Under the pieces are notes generated by a model. It saw only the letters and a program-made list of their open reading frames with translations. It did not search any database and had not been told where the DNA came from. From positions 124,001 through 188,000 of the forward strand of contig JACKBL010000004.1 in assembly GCA_020634515.1 (NCBI GenBank): 64,000 nt of DNA, written 5' to 3'. Below are positions 16,592 to 25,698 of this stretch, one piece after another; positions within the stretch are counted from its first letter, which is position 1, and each line of letters starts with the position of its first letter. Source of the DNA: Ardenticatenales bacterium (GTDB lineage: Bacteria; Chloroflexota; Anaerolineae; Promineifilales; Promineifilaceae). A program made the translations under genes and the position numbers.

Positions 16592-17964
16592 CCAGACACG
16601 TTGTTTTTCAGGCTGGAGGTGCGCTAACCGAACGCCATGCGGACGTATACATTGAGCGGGATGCCGAACAGGAATTGCTGCAAGGGTTGCGGCGCATGGA
16701 CTACTACATGATCATCGAACCTCGCCAGCAGGGAAAAACGAGCCTTGTCAATTATCTGGTGCGGCGTTCGCCTGGTTCGGGCATGATTTTCACCTATGTT
16801 GACGTGACCACGCCGGAACGCGCGACTGAAGCTGATTGGTACGCTTCGTTTTGCCCCCGGCTGTTGCGACAGTTACGCCGCCACATTCCGTCCGCCATGT
16901 CTCTGGCGCTGCCAAAAAATGCGAGCGAGTGGCGCGGATTCCTCAGTGATCTGGCTTATGTCCTGGAACAGGCCCGACTTGCCCTGGTTATTGTGCTGGA
17001 TGAAATCGGCGCGGTTTCTTTCCCGGGTTCCACCAGCTTCTTCAGCGTTCTGCGCGACATCTACAACTCTCGGCAGGTTGAGCCAGAGTTAGACTACCTC
17101 ACTTTCCTGTTGATCGGCTCCTTCCATCCGCGTAATCTGATCGAAGACGATGCTGTTTCTCCTTTCAATATCGCCCGACGCATACGGCTGCCAGATTTTG
17201 ACAGCAAGCAGGTGCGGCAACTGGTGGAGAAAGCCAATTGGTCGGCGGCATCGGCAGCCGAGGTCGCCGCGCGTGTTTTTGAGTGGACGGATGGGCAACC
17301 TTATTTGACGCAACTACTTTGTTCTTGTCTTGGCCCAGAGTCGAAGGCGCCAGCGGTTGATGCTTGCGTTGCGCAACTACGGCAGGATGAACAGAATTTT
17401 CTCCCGCCCATGATGCAACGCCTGATGGATGATGCATCGCTCTTGAAATATCTGGAAAGGTTGCTTCGCGGAGAACGGATTCGCTTCCATCCTGCCGGCA
17501 ATCGGTTGCAGGCCAGATTAGAACTACTGGGCGTCATCAAGGCGGACACGGATGGTTTTTGCCGCGTTAGAAACAGGCTGGTTGCGGAGATGCTTGCTCA
17601 TGTAGAGCATACGCCGTCTTCGTTGCCGACGGCTGGGCAAGGTATCCCTGGTGCGCTTACTCGCCGCCTGATTGATGTGTTGACGCAGTGCGGCCCGTTC
17701 CGGAATCCCCGCGAACTGGAAGCGCTGTTTGTTGATAGCCGGATACACACCTGGAAAGAGGGTTTGCCGCAGGCGGATTCGACGGGGGGGCGCGTGGCAC
17801 TCGTGGTGGATTACTTATATGATCAATATAATGCGCGTGGGGAATCGGCGCTGGTCCTGTTTTTGCGGGTGATGGCGGAGCAAGTGGATGTGAGTACAGC
17901 CTGTTATGAACAATTAAAGGCCGTTGCCGAACAGGTCCAGGCTACCCTTGTTGATGGGGAATGA
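16588..17964 (+). CDS. AAA-like ATPase with C-terminal effector-associated-like domain
   Basis: A 458-residue soluble protein, translationally coupled to the SEDS-ATPase by an ATGA overlap. Residues 15-320 match the AAA_35 type: YIERDAEQELLQGL, Walker A EPRQQGKTSL (K50), Walker B LVIVLDEIGA (D138, E139), and FEWTDGQPYLTQLLCSCL as the sensor-like helix. The C-terminal 100 residues (ALTRRLIDVLTQCGPFRN, then GGRVALVVDYLYDQYNARG, ALVLFLRVMAEQ) resemble the small helical effector-associated domains found in STAND-based conflict and signalling systems. That resemblance is by pattern only. I infer that this protein and the SEDS fusion form one ATPase assembly at the membrane. Confidence 0.8.
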   Translation: MTRHVVFQAGGALTERHADVYIERDAEQELLQGLRRMDYYMIIEPRQQGKTSLVNYLVRRSPGSGMIFTYVDVTTPERATEADWYASFCPRLLRQLRRHIPSAMSLALPKNASEWRGFLSDLAYVLEQARLALVIVLDEIGAVSFPGSTSFFSVLRDIYNSRQVEPELDYLTFLLIGSFHPRNLIEDDAVSPFNIARRIRLPDFDSKQVRQLVEKANWSAASAAEVAARVFEWTDGQPYLTQLLCSCLGPESKAPAVDACVAQLRQDEQNFLPPMMQRLMDDASLLKYLERLLRGERIRFHPAGNRLQARLELLGVIKADTDGFCRVRNRLVAEMLAHVEHTPSSLPTAGQGIPGALTRRLIDVLTQCGPFRNPRELEALFVDSRIHTWKEGLPQADSTGGRVALVVDYLYDQYNARGESALVLFLRVMAEQVDVSTACYEQLKAVAEQVQATLVDGE

Positions 17965-17998
17965 GGGGGCGGTTTGGACGCCGTGATTTGATGTTTGT

Positions 17999-18029
17999 GG
18001 AACGAAGTTCCTCCAGGGAACTTCGTTCC
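17999..18029. terminator. Perfect 13-bp hairpin after AAA gene
   Basis: GGAACGAAGTTCC and GGAACTTCGTTCC are separated by five bases, 35 bases after the AAA stop codon and before the convergent ELWxxDGT gene. There is no U-tract, so it may be a bidirectional transcript-end structure rather than a classical rho-independent terminator. Confidence 0.5.
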
Positions 18030-18091
18030 TGGTATGACACGAACCGTGGGTTGCCACCTCGCTTTGCCGGGGCGGCTTCCGTCCTGGTCAA

Positions 18092-20797
18092 TCAGGGGCG
18101 TGCGAGGAAGGGGAGGTAGATGTTGTTGTCCAGGGATTGTTGCCGCAGGGACCAGAGTTCGAGACCGGTGTGGCCGTCGTCGGCGACGAAGTAGAGCTGG
18201 TTGTTGACGTTGGTGAGGTAGAGGGGGTTGGCGCTGCCGGTGGGGTTGATGTCGCCGAGGCGGAGGGTTGTGCCGGCATTTCCATCACTCCGCCACAATT
18301 CCACCCCCGTCACCCCATCATCCGCCGCGAAATAGAGCCGCCCATCCACCAGCAACAACTGCTGCGGATGGCTATTGCCCGTGGGATTCAGGTCCACCAG
18401 CAGCGTCGTGCCGGCATCCGTGCCATCACTACGCCACAACTCCCGCCCATGCGCCGCGTCCGAGGCCACGAAATAGAGCGTCCCGTTCCAGTTCGTGTAC
18501 CAGCCGGGACTGCTGGCCGCGCCGGGATAGATGTCCTTCACCATGTACGTTCCCGCCGCCGTGCCATCGCTACGCCACAACTCCCGCCCGTGGCTGAAAT
18601 CGTCCGCGTCGAAGTAGACAACGTTCCCGACGGGCGTCATAAAGGAGGGATAGGCGTCACCCGCGCCGGGAGCGATGTCCTTGAGCAGCGTGGTTCCGCC
18701 GGCGGTTCCATCGCTGATCCACAACTCCTTGCCGTGGGTGGCGCCTTTGCCACTGAAGAAGAGGCGGTCGTTGACGAAGGTGAGGTGGGTGGGGTAGCCG
18801 TCGTTGCTGCCGGCATATACATCTTTCACCATGAACGTTCCCGCCGTGCTGCCATCCGTGCGCCACAGTTCCACCCCATGCACACCGTCGTCCGCGCTGA
18901 AGTAGAGGACGTTGCCCGCGGGCGTGAGGTAGCCGATTTGCGGAAAGGCGGGCGCGAAATTGGTCAGGCGCAGCGTGCCGGCATTTGTGCCATCCGTGCG
19001 CCACAACTCCTGATCATGGCTGGCGTCGTCGGCGACGAAGAAGAGCAGCCCGCCGGCCACCTTTAACTGCTGCGGGTAGGCGGAGCCGGTCGGGTTGATG
19101 TCCTTGAACAGCACCGTGCCGGCATCCGTGCCATCGCTGCGCCATAGCTCCTGGTCATACGTCTCGTCGGCGGCGCTGAAGTAGAGCAGGTTCTGGAATA
19201 CGGTGAGGGAACTGGGGAAGCCGTCGTAGGCGCTGATGTCTTTCACCTGGATTGTGCCGGCATCCGTGCCATCACTGCGCCACAACTCGTACCCATCCGG
19301 CCCACTGGCGGAGAAAAACACCTGGTTTTGGAAAGGGGTGAGGTAGCTGGGGGCGCTGCCGAGGGTGACGATGTTGATGTCCCGCACCATCAGCGTGCCG
19401 GCATCCGTGCCGTCGCTACGCCACAATTCGTTTCCGTGAGGGCCATCATTGGCGCTGAAGAAAAGGACACCGTTGACGTTGATCAGGTTTTGCGGGACGG
19501 CGATGGCCGTGCCTGGGTTGATCTCCTTGACCATCGTTGTGCCGGCATCCGTGCCATCGCTGCGCCACAATTCGTCCCCCGTGGTCGGGCTGTAGGCGGA
19601 GAAGAAGAGAAGGCCGTTAACGTCGGTGAGGTAGGAGGGAGAAGCGGGGCCGGTGGGGTTGATCTCCTTCACTTTGATTGTGCCGGCATTCGTGCCATCA
19701 CTGCGCCACAGCTCCGCGTTCACGTCCGTGTCCGAGGCGCTGAAGTAAAGCATGTCGCCCACAGCGGTGAGGGAATAGGGCAGCGCGTGGCCGGACGGGT
19801 TGATGTCCTTGACGAGGAACGTGCCCGCCTCCGTGCCGTCGCTGCGCCACAGTTCGCGCCCGTGGGCCACGTCGCTGGCGGAAAAGAAGAGTTGGTTGCC
19901 GACCACCGTGAGGGAGAGCGGCACGGAGCCACCATCGGGATTGATGTCTTTGACACGCACGGTTCCGCCCGCGCTGCCATCGCTGCGCCACAGTTCCGTG
20001 TCGTTGCTGCCGTCGGTGGCGGAAAAGTAGAGGGCGTCGTTGTAGTGGGTGAGGTAGCCGGGGTAGGCGGGGCCGTTGGCGTTGATGTCTTTGACCAGGG
20101 TTGTGCCGGCATCCGTGCCATCGCTGCGCCACAATTCGTATCCATGCACGCCATCGTCATCGGCAAAGTAGAGGATGTCGTTCAGCAGGATGAGCTGCCC
20201 CGGCCCCGGGTCGAATTCGTTGGGGCTGATGTCTTTGACCATCGTCGTGCCGGCATCCGTGCCATCGCTGCGCCACAGTTCCGGACCATGCACGCCATCA
20301 TCGGCGCGGAAGGCAAAGCCATCGCCCATGGGGGTGATTTCGGCGGGGTCGCTATCTCCCGCGCCGGGGTTAATGTCCAGGAAGAGGGTTGTGCCGGCAT
20401 CCGTGCCATCGCTGCGCCACAGTTCGCGTCCGTGGCTGCCGTCGTCGGCGCTGAAGTAGAGCCAACCATCAACCACGGCGAGGGCATCGGGGTCGCTGTC
20501 GCCTTTGCCGGCATGGATGTCTTTGACGAGGGTTGTGCCGGCATCCGTGCCGTCGCCGCGCCATAATTCCACGCCATTTTGCCCGTCCGTGCCGGCAAAA
20601 TACAACACGCCATCCATTTGCGCCAGATTGTGCGGGTTGGCGCTGTCCGTGTCTTGTTGAATGTCTTTGACCAGATAGGGGATTTGTTGCAGATAGTCGG
20701 GCCGCGCCGTGGCGGAACCGACCCGGTCGGCAAAGAGGCCGAACCAGCCCAGGCAGAGGATCAGCCCGAGCGATAACCTTTTGCTTGCGCCTGACAT
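18092..20797 (-). CDS. Secreted ELWxxDGT-repeat protein
   Basis: A protein of about 901 residues with an N-terminal signal peptide (LSLGLILCLGWFGLF, cleavage near SATA). It has 17 repeats of roughly 45-50 residues centred on ELWRSDGTDAGTxxVKDINP, each followed by an xLYFSADDxxHG strand, plus a final degenerate ELW. This is the ELWxxDGT/hyalin-like repeat family, expected to fold as a beta-propeller or solenoid on the cell surface. AAAGGAGAG precedes the ATG at 20797. Many repeats encode Asp-Ala-Gly-Thr with GAT GCC GGC ACA, so the TGCCGGCA palindrome recurs with the repeat. No ligand can be assigned. Confidence 0.88.
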   Translation of the reverse strand: MSGASKRLSLGLILCLGWFGLFADRVGSATARPDYLQQIPYLVKDIQQDTDSANPHNLAQMDGVLYFAGTDGQNGVELWRGDGTDAGTTLVKDIHAGKGDSDPDALAVVDGWLYFSADDGSHGRELWRSDGTDAGTTLFLDINPGAGDSDPAEITPMGDGFAFRADDGVHGPELWRSDGTDAGTTMVKDISPNEFDPGPGQLILLNDILYFADDDGVHGYELWRSDGTDAGTTLVKDINANGPAYPGYLTHYNDALYFSATDGSNDTELWRSDGSAGGTVRVKDINPDGGSVPLSLTVVGNQLFFSASDVAHGRELWRSDGTEAGTFLVKDINPSGHALPYSLTAVGDMLYFSASDTDVNAELWRSDGTNAGTIKVKEINPTGPASPSYLTDVNGLLFFSAYSPTTGDELWRSDGTDAGTTMVKEINPGTAIAVPQNLINVNGVLFFSANDGPHGNELWRSDGTDAGTLMVRDINIVTLGSAPSYLTPFQNQVFFSASGPDGYELWRSDGTDAGTIQVKDISAYDGFPSSLTVFQNLLYFSAADETYDQELWRSDGTDAGTVLFKDINPTGSAYPQQLKVAGGLLFFVADDASHDQELWRTDGTNAGTLRLTNFAPAFPQIGYLTPAGNVLYFSADDGVHGVELWRTDGSTAGTFMVKDVYAGSNDGYPTHLTFVNDRLFFSGKGATHGKELWISDGTAGGTTLLKDIAPGAGDAYPSFMTPVGNVVYFDADDFSHGRELWRSDGTAAGTYMVKDIYPGAASSPGWYTNWNGTLYFVASDAAHGRELWRSDGTDAGTTLLVDLNPTGNSHPQQLLLVDGRLYFAADDGVTGVELWRSDGNAGTTLRLGDINPTGSANPLYLTNVNNQLYFVADDGHTGLELWSLRQQSLDNNIYLPFLARP

Positions 20798-20923
20798 GAA
20801 CCACTCTCCTTTGTCGGGTGGCAAGTGGTTCCGCTGGCCGGGTAATCAGATATGTTCGTGGTGCAGCGCCGGCCACGTGAACCGTTTACCGACGTGTCGA
20901 TTCAGGTGTGACGCACTTTTCGC

Positions 20924-21018
20924 GTAACGGCGAACGCTCTCTGGAGATTGGACCCATTTCACGCGCGCAACGACCATTTCCACCGGAGAAAACTGGTCCA
21001 ATCTGGCTTAGCAGTTAC
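20924..21018. repeat. GTAAC-ended palindromic repeat (95 bp)
   Basis: Begins GTAACGGCGAACGCTCTCTGG, contains AGATTGGACCCATTT and AAACTGGTCCAATCT as inner inverted arms, and ends TTAGCAGTTAC. Relatives lie at 22200, 26102, 30549, 36574 and 60545. It lies in the gap between the ELWxxDGT gene and the PAC2 gene (20798-21085), which holds nothing else recognisable. Confidence 0.8.
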
Positions 21019-21085
21019 CTTTTCGCAAAGTGACGCGCGGCGGCGTGGTCGTTCTCCGGCACGCCGCGCGATGGGTCACGCCACA

Positions 21086-22012
21086 TTACTGCTCGTCCAT
21101 GTTGTTGAAAATGTTGCGCAGCTCTTGCTCCCAGAGGTCGTCCAGAGGAAAGAAGGGCATTTCCTCGTAGGCTTCGTCGAGTTGAGCCAGGTAGCCACGC
21201 ACATCGAATTGCGGGAATTTTTTCTCCAGTTCCCTGATTTTGGCTTCCATGGCCGTCATCAGCCGCTGGCTCTTGTGTTCCAGGTCGTCCAGGTCGAGGT
21301 CCATGCGGAACATGTGGTCGGCGCGGCGCATGATGTCCAGCCACGCTTTGTAGTCGTTTTCGATGCGCATGCTCTGGGGGAAATTTTCGGACTGGGAGAA
21401 GTCATATGCCGGCACAAACGCATAAAACCCCACCAGCGCCACATTCTCCCCCTCCGCGCAGTCGGCCAAAAAAGTGCCCACCGAGGAACCGCCCTCATAG
21501 TTGGAAAAATTCACGGCGTAATTGGTCAGCTCTTCTTGCAACGGGGGCAGACTGTAGATGGCCGAAATATATCGCTCCCGGTTGTAGGGCACGGAGCCAT
21601 AGACGCCGCCGAGCGTGATCACGCGCTTCACGCCCGTCAGTTTCACGGCGTGCAGGAAGGCGGCAGCGTAGCGGTCCATGTTCAGATGAGGTTCGTCGCC
21701 GAGGAAGATGAGCAGCCCCTTCTCCCCCCTGTCCACGTAGAAAAACTCGTTCTTGGGCCGCGTCAACGACTGGCGATGCCCCTGTTCAATGCGCACTTGT
21801 GGGCGCAAGAAGTGGTGCATCCCCGGAATCTGGAACAAATAAAAGCTGTCGTCCCGAATCTCGCCAATCCGCCGCGCCCCCAGGTGCTCCACGAGGTACT
21901 CCGGCAGCCCCGACGAAATGGAGCCGGCATCAGCCCACTGTCTCCAGCCAGCGATCAGGTATATTTCTTTCGCTGCCGGCATTTCCTCAAAAACGACCAA
22001 CTCATTATTCAT
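21086..22012 (-). CDS. PAC2 family protein
   Basis: A 308-residue protein of the PAC2 (proteasome assembly chaperone-like, COG2047/COG1938) family. It shows IYLIAGWRQWADAGSISSGL near residue 17, GARRIGEIRDDSFYLF near 45, ITLGGVYGSVPYNRER near 135, and YEGGSSVGTFLADCAEG near 172. Its C-terminal 70 residues are helical and acidic (LEHKSQRLMTAMEAKIREL). Bacterial and archaeal members are widespread, but their biochemical role is unknown. It is monocistronic, flanked by two copies of the same palindromic repeat family. Confidence 0.85.
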   Translation of the reverse strand: MNNELVVFEEMPAAKEIYLIAGWRQWADAGSISSGLPEYLVEHLGARRIGEIRDDSFYLFQIPGMHHFLRPQVRIEQGHRQSLTRPKNEFFYVDRGEKGLLIFLGDEPHLNMDRYAAAFLHAVKLTGVKRVITLGGVYGSVPYNRERYISAIYSLPPLQEELTNYAVNFSNYEGGSSVGTFLADCAEGENVALVGFYAFVPAYDFSQSENFPQSMRIENDYKAWLDIMRRADHMFRMDLDLDDLEHKSQRLMTAMEAKIRELEKKFPQFDVRGYLAQLDEAYEEMPFFPLDDLWEQELRNIFNNMDEQ

Positions 22013-22199
22013 TGCCTGCTTTCCTTGGCCCGCCGCAACCGTTTACCCGCATCTACTCTTATTGTACATCGCCACCGCGCAAAACGTAATCCCCCCCTCT
22101 GCCGCGCCGCTCCGTTTTCACCACACTTCCCCCACCCATTCATAATTTTTTCACAACTTTCCCCCATACTAACCAGCAACAGTCAACTGAAAACAGTCA

Positions 22200-22294
22200 G
22201 TAACTACTAACGCTCTCTGGAGATTGGACCAATTTCACGCGTTCAATGGCGATTTTCACCAGAGCAAATTGGTCCAATCTGGCTTAGTAGTTAC
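22200..22294. repeat. GTAAC-ended palindromic repeat with intact termini
   Basis: The best-preserved copy: GTAACTACTAA at the left end, TTAGTAGTTAC at the right end, with AGATTGGACCAATTT and AAATTGGTCCAATCT inside. Direct copies of AACAGTCAACTGAAAAC stand on both sides (from 22179 and from 22295), though the left one is separated from the element by a few bases. The surrounding gap 22013-22350 holds no gene. Confidence 0.85.
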
Positions 22295-22350
22295 AACAGT
22301 CAACTGAAAACTATCAACCACCAACCGTCAACTACTCAAGGAGACCCTTC

Positions 22351-22818
22351 ATGTTTTACCGTCGAGGCTTTTTCTTCCGTGGCTTCATGCTGCTCTTGCT
22401 CTTCTTTGGCCTTTTTAGCGTCATTCGCGGTTCCAGCTATCGCACCGCCTGGTCAGACGGCTATACCGCGGGACTGCAAGCCGGTGCCGCCGCCGTTGCC
22501 GGCGATGGGGCCGCCGCCCCCGCCGCGCCCGTCCGCGAATACCCCCACGTCGGTTGGGGTTTTAGCCCGGGTCTGTGGCTGTTGGGCGCTTGCTTTACTT
22601 TCTTCCTGGTGATCGGCCCGCTATTTTTCCTGCTGCGCCTCCTCTTCTTCCGTCGTCGTGGTCCCTGGGGGCATGAGCGACAGTGGGCGCATGGTCCGCG
22701 CAAACATGGTCCATGGGGACATGGCCCGTGGGGACATGGCCCGCATAGCGCGCACCATCACGGTCCCGCGCATGAAAAGCAGCCGGAAGACGTTGAACCA
22801 GATATTCGCTCGGCGTAG
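22351..22818 (+). CDS. Small membrane protein with His/Gly-rich tail
   Basis: A 155-residue protein with two hydrophobic segments (about 9-25 and 74-100) joined by an Ala/Gly-rich loop. The cytosolic tail carries repeated GPWGHGPWGHGPH and HHHGPAH, which could bind metal. AAGGAG stands before the ATG. I recognise no family. It precedes a two-component pair, from which it is separated by 188 bases of A/C-rich sequence. It may be co-regulated with that pair, but this is not shown. Confidence 0.7.
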   Translation: MFYRRGFFFRGFMLLLLFFGLFSVIRGSSYRTAWSDGYTAGLQAGAAAVAGDGAAAPAAPVREYPHVGWGFSPGLWLLGACFTFFLVIGPLFFLLRLLFFRRRGPWGHERQWAHGPRKHGPWGHGPWGHGPHSAHHHGPAHEKQPEDVEPDIRSA

Positions 22819-23006
22819 CGTAAATGCCGGCAGAAGCGCGGCGCGCCCCCCAGCGCGCCGCGCCGTCATGCGCCTGGCGCACGGCCCCCCATTCGTTTGG
22901 CGCGCCGCCCCTCCTGTCATACAATGCCCCCCGTACCCCACCAACCACCAACTATCAACCAACTAACCACCACCCACTACCCACTACCCACTACCCACTT
23001 TCCATT

Positions 23007-23696
23007 ATGAGCGGCACTATCCTCGTTATTGACGATGAACCGAAAATAATTCGCCTGGCGCGCGATTACCTGGAGCGCAGCGGTTTTCGCGTTGTGGGCG
23101 CGGGCGACGGGCAAACGGCCCTGGCGCTGGCCCGTGACGAGAAGCCCGACCTGGTGGTTCTGGACCTGAATCTGCCCGGCATGGATGGCCTGGACGTGTG
23201 CCGGGCGCTGCGGCGCATGTCTGACGTGCCCATCATCATGCTCACCGCCCGCGTCGAAGAGGCGGACCGCCTCATCGGCCTCGAACTGGGCGCGGACGAC
23301 TACATCACCAAGCCCTTTTCTCCGCGCGAACTGGTGGCGCGCGTGCGCGTCATCTTGCGCCGCGTGCAAGGCGGCCTGGGGCAGCCCGGCCTGCTGCGCG
23401 TGGGCGACCTGGAGATTGACCTGAATGGCTTTCGCGTCACACGGGGCGGCGAATTGGTGGACCTGTCGCGCACGGAGTTTAATCTCCTGGCGATTCTGGC
23501 GCGGCATCCCGGCCAGGCGTTCACGCGCTCCCAACTCCTCAGCCGCCTGCATGGCGTCAGCTACGATGGCTACGACCGTAGCATTGACGCGCACGTCAAA
23601 AACCTGCGGCGCAAATTAGAGCCGGACCCCGCCGCGCCGCGTTACGTGGAAACGGTGTACGGCGTGGGGTATCGCTTCGCGGATGAGGTCGCCTGA
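23007..23696 (+). CDS. OmpR-family response regulator
   Basis: A 229-residue regulator. The receiver (1-118) has D9/D10 in LVIDDEP, the phosphoacceptor in LVVLDLNLPGMDG and lysine in YITKPFSPREL. The C-terminal winged helix (about 130-226) shows LSRTEFNLLAILARHPGQ, YDRSIDAHVKNLRRKLEP and VYGVGYRF. The ATG at 23007 is chosen because the receiver starts there; the upstream in-frame stretch is A/C-rich leader. No clear Shine-Dalgarno sequence is present. It is followed with a one-base overlap by its sensor kinase. Confidence 0.93.
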   Translation: MSGTILVIDDEPKIIRLARDYLERSGFRVVGAGDGQTALALARDEKPDLVVLDLNLPGMDGLDVCRALRRMSDVPIIMLTARVEEADRLIGLELGADDYITKPFSPRELVARVRVILRRVQGGLGQPGLLRVGDLEIDLNGFRVTRGGELVDLSRTEFNLLAILARHPGQAFTRSQLLSRLHGVSYDGYDRSIDAHVKNLRRKLEPDPAAPRYVETVYGVGYRFADEVA

Positions 23697-24829
23697 TGAA
23701 ACCGCCGCCGCATCCACCGCCCTGGACGCCGCCGCCGCATCACCCCCGGCGACACGGCAAACCGCCGTGGGGGACGCGGCGGCAGCGCCTGTTTTGGCGC
23801 TTCGTGGCCTGGTTTGGCTTCATGGCGCTGCTCTTTACGGCGGGGGTGGGGGGCGTTGTATTCCTGCTTAACTTGCTCTTCCGCGACTATGGGCACACGG
23901 CGCTGCTGGTGTGGGTGGCGGGCTGCGGCCTATCGCTGGCGCTGCCGCTGGTGGCCTTGAGCATGGGGCGGCGGGCGTTTCGCGGCATTGCCACGCCGTT
24001 GGCGGACGTGATGGCGGCGGCGGAGGCGATTGCCGGGGGGGATTTGAGCGTGCGCGTGATTTCGTCGCCGCGCGGGGAGTTCAGCCGCCTGGCGCGTTCT
24101 TTCAACCACATGGCGGCGGAGTTGGAGCGGGCAGACCAGCAGCGACGCAACCTGACGGCAGATGTGGCGCACGAGCTGCGCACGCCGCTGCACATTATCC
24201 AGGGCAATTTGGAGGGCATTCTGGATGGGGTGTATGAACCGACGCCGGCGCACATTGGCGATACGCTGGAGGAGACGCACCTGCTGGCGCGGCTGGTGGA
24301 TGATCTGCATACGCTGTCGCTGGCGGAGGCGGGGCAGCTTCCGCTGCATTGGGAGAAGGTGGACGTGGCGGCTTTGCTGGCGGATGTCGTCACCAGTTTT
24401 AGCGGGCAGGCGGAGCATGACGGGGTGTCGCTGTGGCTGCTGGTTCCCGAAGAGGGGGCGTTGTGGCTGCGTGGCGACGTGGGGCGGCTGGATCAGGTGC
24501 TGGGGAATTTGATGGTGAACGCGCTGCGGCATACGCCGGCGGGCGGGACGATTACGCTGGCGGCGGAGCAGCAGGGGGAGATGGTGGTTTTGCGGGTGCG
24601 CGATACGGGGGAGGGGATTGCGGCGGCGGATTTGCCTTTTATTTTTGACCGCTTTTGGCGGGGGGATAAGGCGCGTCAGCGCGGTGGCGTACCCAGTGGT
24701 GGCGGATTGGGGCTGGCGATTACGCGGCAGTTGGTGCGGGCGCATGGGGGGACGATTGAGGCGCAAAGCGAGCCTGGGCAGGGGACGACGTTTGTGCTTG
24801 AATTCCCGCTGGATGCGCGTGAAGCGTAA
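23696..24829 (+). CDS. Sensor histidine kinase, HAMP-HisKA-HATPase
   Basis: A 377-residue kinase. A proline/histidine-rich N-terminus is followed by two membrane segments (about 32-60 and 68-90) with almost no periplasmic loop, then a HAMP domain (about 95-148). HisKA has the phosphoacceptor in VAHELRTPLHIIQGN, and HATPase_c has N-box NLMVNALRHTP, G1 RVRDTGEGIAA, F-box FDRFWRGD and G2 GGGLGLAIT. The start ATG overlaps the regulator's TGA. The very short loop suggests sensing within the membrane rather than of an external ligand. Confidence 0.93.
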   Translation: MKPPPHPPPWTPPPHHPRRHGKPPWGTRRQRLFWRFVAWFGFMALLFTAGVGGVVFLLNLLFRDYGHTALLVWVAGCGLSLALPLVALSMGRRAFRGIATPLADVMAAAEAIAGGDLSVRVISSPRGEFSRLARSFNHMAAELERADQQRRNLTADVAHELRTPLHIIQGNLEGILDGVYEPTPAHIGDTLEETHLLARLVDDLHTLSLAEAGQLPLHWEKVDVAALLADVVTSFSGQAEHDGVSLWLLVPEEGALWLRGDVGRLDQVLGNLMVNALRHTPAGGTITLAAEQQGEMVVLRVRDTGEGIAAADLPFIFDRFWRGDKARQRGGVPSGGGLGLAITRQLVRAHGGTIEAQSEPGQGTTFVLEFPLDAREA

Positions 24830-24881
24830 GAGGCGGTGTTGGCGATATGCCGGCACGAAATCATGAATTGAGCCGCAACTC

Positions 24882-24890
24882 TGCTATAAT
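24882..24890 (+). promoter_or_regulatory. Extended -10 promoter element for sulfotransferase gene
   Basis: TGCTATAAT, an extended -10 with consensus TATAAT, lies about 60 bases upstream of the start at 24950. No good -35 stands at 17 bases, which is usual for extended -10 promoters. Confidence 0.5.
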
Positions 24891-24949
24891 TGCCGTGGTG
24901 GACATCGTCCGTTAACCTGTTGCGATATTTGCATCAAGAAGGAGATCCT

Positions 24950-25669
24950 ATGTTGAAGGTGATTGGCGCCGGTTTTGGGCGCACGGGCACGACCTCACTG
25001 AAGATGGCCCTGGAGGAGTTGGGCTTTACGAAGTGCTACCACATGCGGGAAATGATCACCCATCCCGCTCATCCGCGCGTCTGGTTGGATGCGTATGCCG
25101 GCAAATCCGTCAACTGGGACAAAATCTTCAGCGGCTACCAGGCTATCCTCGACTGGCCCGGCGCCTACTTCTACAAAGAACTGATGGCCGCCTACCCCGA
25201 CGCCAAAGTCATCCTCAGCGTGCGCGATCCCGAACGTTGGTATGCCAGCATGACGAACACCATCCACACCGAAAGCGAATCCGTGCCCCGCTGGACGTTG
25301 TGGCCGCTGCCGCCGGTGCGCCAGATGTTTCAGGTGTTGGACCAGGTGGTGTGGCAGGGCGTTTTTCAAGGCCGATTTTTGGATAAGGATTACGCCTTGC
25401 GGGTTTTTGCGGATAATGTGGCCGAAGTGAAGCGGATTGTGCCGGCAGAACGCCTGCTCGTCTACGATGTCAAAGAAGGATGGGAACCGCTGTGTCACTT
25501 CCTCGGCGTGCCCGTGCCCGACAAACCCTTTCCCCGCTCCAACGACGCCGCCGAACGAAAGGGCCTGTTGCGCCGCCGCCGCGCCATTGCCATTGGCGCA
25601 TTCGTCGTGGAGATACTGCTTGGCGCCGGCCTCATCACCCTCCTCCTCAAACTACTGCGACTATTTTAG
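24950..25669 (+). CDS. Sulfotransferase-family protein with C-terminal membrane anchor
   Basis: A 239-residue protein of the sulfotransferase superfamily. It has the 5'-phosphosulfate loop GAGFGRTGTTSLKMAL (6-21) and a 3'-phosphate-type VRDPERWYAS near residue 96. ERLLVYDVKEGWEPLCHFLG near 165-185 is typical of this family's C-terminal core. The end, IAIGAFVVEILLGAGLITLL, is a predicted single membrane helix. AAGGAG precedes the ATG. Bacterial members of this clade are often annotated without a known acceptor; the anchor suggests a membrane-linked acceptor. Confidence 0.8.
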   Translation: MLKVIGAGFGRTGTTSLKMALEELGFTKCYHMREMITHPAHPRVWLDAYAGKSVNWDKIFSGYQAILDWPGAYFYKELMAAYPDAKVILSVRDPERWYASMTNTIHTESESVPRWTLWPLPPVRQMFQVLDQVVWQGVFQGRFLDKDYALRVFADNVAEVKRIVPAERLLVYDVKEGWEPLCHFLGVPVPDKPFPRSNDAAERKGLLRRRRAIAIGAFVVEILLGAGLITLLLKLLRLF

Positions 25670-25698
25670 GATTGTGTTCTTTTTACGTAATGGCTAAG

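Noticed and set aside
19328..20566. 412-codon plus-strand frame in the ELWxxDGT gene
   Set aside because: Its internal repetition (GIRAIAAPQF) is just the antisense reading of the ELWxxDGT repeats.
20948..22210. 420-codon plus-strand frame over the PAC2 gene
   Set aside because: Begins in a GTAAC-family repeat, is antisense to a well supported gene and shows no domain.
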